Part shown: piece by piece, positions 17,129 to 19,928 of the stretch
Layout of the letters: every line of letters starts with the position of its first letter
Numbering within the stretch: position 1 is the stretch's first letter
Source: Phoronis ovalis
Taxonomy: Eukaryota > Phoronida > Phoronidae
Reading direction: 5' to 3'
Length of the DNA: 19,928 nt
Assembly: GCA_028565635.1 (NCBI GenBank)
Contig: JAOXYB010010567.1
Coordinates: 1 to 19,928, forward strand
Position numbers and translations under genes: made by a program
Notes under the pieces: model-generated
What the model was told of the DNA's origin: nothing
What the model saw: only the letters and a program-made list of their open reading frames with translations
Databases searched by the model: none

Positions 17129-19385
17129 GTATGTTTTGGTATGAAGTATTAATTGTATCCATATGTTTATTAATTTATATTAGATGAAAACGTGATAAGG
17201 CGATAAAGCCTAAAGGTAAAAGGGTCAGCAAAATCTGTTCTGATGTCATTGTCACAGGGTGGCACTCTAGTCTCGCGGTTATAGTGATATATACTTCTTT
17301 AAGCAATTCCTCTCCACATACCTTTCATCTCGTGGAATATACTATAATCCTTTTCTAGCTGGTGGACCAAAAACTGAAAAAGGGATCTATTCAGTATTTG
17401 ATGGTCCAAAATTATAGTTTATACTCCTGCCTTGCCCTAGGCCTAGGTATTAAAAGTAAATCACTCCATAGATAAAAACGCGACTGAGAAAAAAACGTAG
17501 AATCTTTTGCCTTTTTGAAAATGTCCCTGGTGTAAACAGTCTGATCTGATTTTCAGCAACCTATCATTGGTGCTAATAACTAATAAGCTAAAACCTAGTC
17601 CCGATTTCGTGAGTTTGCGTTATGCCTCAGGCAACTTCTGACAAGTGAGGCTTGCCAAACGTCATGAATCCTTGTATAACAGATCACAGCAAAAGTGACC
17701 AACCGTTCAAAAAGTATATAATCCTTACCATATGAGTTAAAATGTTAAACCTCTAATACTGTGTGCCTATCGAACTTCAACTTTGACTAATCCAATCACC
17801 ATTTGGACCTCCTGCCCTGGCATATACATAAAAAAGTGCAAAAATACCTAAAGTCATGGTAGAAGACGAACTCATAAGGAAACATACTGTTAGTATTTTT
17901 TGTCAATATGCCAGTGCAGGATTTCAATTGACGATTGGAGTAGAAAATGTTGAAGTTCAATGAGCACAGAGTATCAGGAGTATAATATTTTAGCTTGTCT
18001 GTGCTTGATGAAGGGCATGTGGCAAATGACTTTGTTTTATATTAAAGCTAAATATTTCATTGGTTGATTGAATTTAAGCCATGCACTGTGATTGGCTACT
18101 TTAGTTGGATGGTATTTTCAAATTGATTGGTGGGCAGGGAGAAAAGCAAAGTTGTGTCAGGGTCTACCAATAAAATGGATTTTTCTTACCGAAACTACAT
18201 CTAGGGGCGTGCGTACCACTATCAGTATGTAACCGTGTTCGGTAGATTCCTTATGTTAACATCTTCCACAATTTTTACTGCCTATGTCACATTTTTACTG
18301 CTCTTTGCATAGTTGTATGTTAAATACCTTCTCAGTGGCGGTCCCTAGCGTTTAACCAAAACACTAATTCTGACCCTAGTGTTTAAACCAGACAATAATT
18401 CTCTGAGAATTGCAGGGTCAATTTCTAGTAACATATAAAATTTGAGAGGTAAGAAATCATAAAATATGAAATATTAAACGAAATAGTGGTGATTTAAAGG
18501 CTCTGAAATTTAGGGGACTTTTTAAAATGTATCTTCGTGCATGTGAACCCACCCTTTACACATGTGACACCCCGGGACCATACCATATCTGGAAGCACAT
18601 ACCTATAACATCTTTTAATGACAGTGCCCTCCTTGGTGACATACTTGTGGGCAATGAATGGGCCAAATGCATGTGTTTTAAAATAAGAAAAGCTTGACAT
18701 TTTTATACACTAAAATATGGTTGTACCAAATGGTTCGCTAAAACTACGTTTAAGATGCCAATTGAATCAAATGTAATGTCACATAAACTACTTCAAATCT
18801 TTGGAAGATTTCTGATTGTTTAACAGAAAAATTAAGAAGGAATCCATTGACCAATCACAAGTACAAGTTTTGTTGTGCTTTAATTAGATGAGTTGAAACA
18901 TGCTCCAACCAAACATATTTTATAAGATTTATTTTGATTTTTTTAGCTGATAATTACTCTGTGTCTGTCTTGTTAGCAGGCGGCCAAAACTTCTAATATG
19001 TTTAAAAGTATGTAATACATACAATGAGTCTTGAGAGTGATTTATTCGAACCATGATTGCTGATTTGTATCTATCAGATTTTCATTGTAACTGTATTATT
19101 ATATAAACTGTATAATCCAATTAATATTGCAGACTGATGCTAAAGTTGCAGTGCTTGGTGCCAGTGGAGGAATTGGACAGCCACTTGCACTCCTACTAAA
19201 ACAGTCTCCACTGATTAGCCATCTTTCGCTATATGATATTGTACATACTCCTGGTGTAGCTGCTGACCTTAGTCACATTGAGACAAGGGCAAATGTCACA
19301 GGTCATATGGGCCCTGATCAGCTGCAGGAATGTCTTACAAATAGCAGTGTAGTTGTGATACCAGCTGGAGTACCCAGAAAGCCTG
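17051..19385 (+). CDS. MDH2: Mitochondrial malate dehydrogenase, 5' part (exons 1-2)
   Basis: Exons 17051-17128 and 19133-19385 give 110 residues plus one base; the rest lies right of the window. The enzyme interconverts malate and oxaloacetate with NAD in the mitochondrial matrix (TCA cycle, malate-aspartate shuttle; family knowledge). Residues 1-26 look like a transit peptide: Arg at 4, 12, 19 and 26, Lys7, many Ser, no acidic residues. The Rossmann Gly motif GASGGIG is at 35-41, the ribose-binding Asp61 in LYDI, then [14 protein letters not shown], and the mobile-loop PAGVPRKP with Arg108. It matches vertebrate MDH2 rather than cytosolic MDH1. An in-frame TAG nine bases upstream (17042-17044) supports the start. 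Its divergent neighbour STYXL1 is the same as in human. Confidence 0.95.
17335..17427. repeat. Imperfect inverted repeat
   Basis: Left GAATATACTATAAT and TGGACCAAAAACTGAA face right-arm sequence TTCAGTATTTGATGGTCCA and ATTATAGTTTATACTC. The left arm has an insertion of about 11 nt. Confidence 0.5.
17737..17992. mobile_element. Foldback (long inverted repeat) element
   Basis: The left arm (about 17737-17843) and right arm (about 17890-17992) are reverse complements with scattered mismatches. Shared blocks include GAACTTCAAC, TCCAATC, TCCTGC and TGGCATAT, in matching order. Arms of ~100 bp and a ~45-bp centre fit a foldback MITE. No open frame. Confidence 0.7.
18343..18406. repeat. Diverged tandem duplication (31 + 33 nt)
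   Basis: Both units start CCCTAG(C/T)GTTTAA, continue with CCA(A/G)A and end in TTCT...GA. Two copies only. Confidence 0.7.
19133..19385 (+). CDS. MDH2: MDH2 exon 2 (NAD-binding domain)
   Basis: Acceptor ATATTGCAG, then [20 protein letters not shown], the [18 protein letters not shown] segment and [12 protein letters not shown]. It ends with a phase-1 G at donor GTTAGT. Very close to vertebrate MDH2. The TTG at 19127 upstream is within the acceptor, not a start. Confidence 0.97.
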
Positions 19386-19518
19386 GTTAGTACAGCAGGA
19401 AGCTTATTGTATCAAAGTGTTCTATACCAGTAATTCAAGTTGATGTATCAAGTAACATACGATGGAGACAGACAATATAGGTTATCGTACAATCGTGAAC
19501 TCTGTTGGAATTGATTTT

Positions 19519-19557
19519 TATGCCCATCACTATGTAGTAGATTAGTGAATGGGCATA
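19519..19557. repeat. Near-perfect palindrome
   Basis: TATGCCCATCACTA (19519-19532) faces TAGTGAATGGGCATA (19543-19557). The arms pair except for one bulged base, with a 10-nt loop. It may mark the end of the repeat that follows. Confidence 0.85.
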
Positions 19558-19630
19558 TAGTCGTAGGGCATGAGGCGTCGGCCTCGTATCCAACTTTTCT
19601 TTGTCTCGATATAACGGCTTCAGCTTTCGT

Positions 19631-19820
19631 CAGTTTGACTTGGATAACTTCCAAGATGGCTGACTGGCGGCCATGTTTATTCTCGAGATGTTAGCTCGCA
19701 TAGATAGCTTTTGTTTTTGTCGGATCATCTTCATATTTTGTACAGGGTAAGTACTGGTCAAAGTAGGATATAAGTTTGACCCCGATTACTTTCAACATGG
19801 CCGACTGGTGGCCATGTTTG
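19631..19820. repeat. Tandem repeat, 141-nt period (two partial units)
   Basis: The block AGTTTGAC...AACTTCCAAGATGG, CTGACTGGCGGCCATGTTT at 19632-19678 recurs at 19773-19819 as AGTTTGAC...ACTTTCAACATGG, CCGACTGGTGGCCATGTTT. The spacing is exactly 141 nt. Each unit can form a CATGGCC/GGCCATG-type stem. Similar 'AAGATGGC...GGCCATG' repeats are common in marine invertebrate genomes (recollection, not checked). Confidence 0.7.
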
Positions 19821-19928
19821 TACCCGAGAGTGCACGTTGCGTTGTGCCCAATTTGGGAAAGACGAAGCGATGATTGGACGATTCAAAGGTGGATTCACGT
19901 AGGCCATAGGTTGGTGGGCGTATTAGGC

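Larger units (their letters stand above)
17129..19132 (+). other. MDH2 intron 1 with foldback repeats
   Basis: Two kb without coding potential. Contents: an imperfect inverted repeat at 17335-17427, a longer foldback at 17737-17992, several CCAAT/ATTGG boxes around 18055-18170, and a 31-33-nt tandem duplication at 18343-18406. Confidence 0.75.
19386..19928 (+). other. MDH2 intron 2 (5' part) with repeats
   Basis: Begins with donor GTTAGT. From about 19519 it is repeat-derived: a palindrome and then a 141-nt tandem repeat. The remainder runs off the edge. Confidence 0.75.

Noticed and set aside
18494-18700. Minus-strand 68-residue open frame in MDH2 intron 1
   Set aside because: No recognisable motif, no splice context, antisense to the intron.

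Overview
This is an AT-rich animal nuclear genomic window. The genes are broken by GT-AG introns, and intergenic and intronic DNA dominates. Three genes can be assembled exon by exon from splice signals and protein similarity. The assembled proteins resemble human NLK, STYXL1 and MDH2 along most of their length. STYXL1 is absent from Drosophila as far as I know, so a non-ecdysozoan invertebrate (for example a deuterostome or lophotrochozoan) fits best. That assignment is inference, and the species cannot be fixed from the sequence alone.

Layout. Positions 1-1215 are intron. Eight plus-strand exons (1216-9951) encode the last ~331 residues of a nemo-like kinase: most of the kinase domain from just upstream of the hinge, plus the conserved C-terminal tail. 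The glycine loop and catalytic lysine lie in exons before the window. A long presumptive 3' UTR follows (9952 to about 12.0 kb). The next gene, STYXL1 (MK-STYX), is complete on the minus strand in eight exons (16490 down to 12770, 294 residues). It is a rhodanese-like domain fused to a dual-specificity pseudophosphatase in which the catalytic His and Cys are Tyr and Ser. Going outward from its start codon, 560 bp of AT-rich DNA separates it from the start codon of a plus-strand mitochondrial malate dehydrogenase (MDH2). MDH2 exons 1 and 2 (17051-17128 and 19133-19385) are present and the rest runs off the right edge.

How they relate. NLK and STYXL1 are convergent (tail to tail). STYXL1 and MDH2 are divergent (head to head) and probably share a bidirectional promoter. 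The human genome has the same head-to-head STYXL1/MDH2 pair at 7q11.23, so this looks like ancient microsynteny. NLK is not linked to them in human.

The non-coding DNA carries several repeats. Two inverted copies of a MITE-like element lie in an NLK intron and in the NLK/STYXL1 convergent gap. The second copy appears to supply the STYXL1 poly(A) signal. Others are a structured SINE-like element in STYXL1 intron 1, a ~256-bp foldback element in MDH2 intron 1, several short tandem arrays, and a 141-nt tandem repeat at the right edge. I see no prokaryotic features, CRISPR array, tRNA or rRNA. There is no wholly new system here; the notable points are the conserved gene pair, the doubly inactivated STYXL1, and the repeat-derived processing signal.
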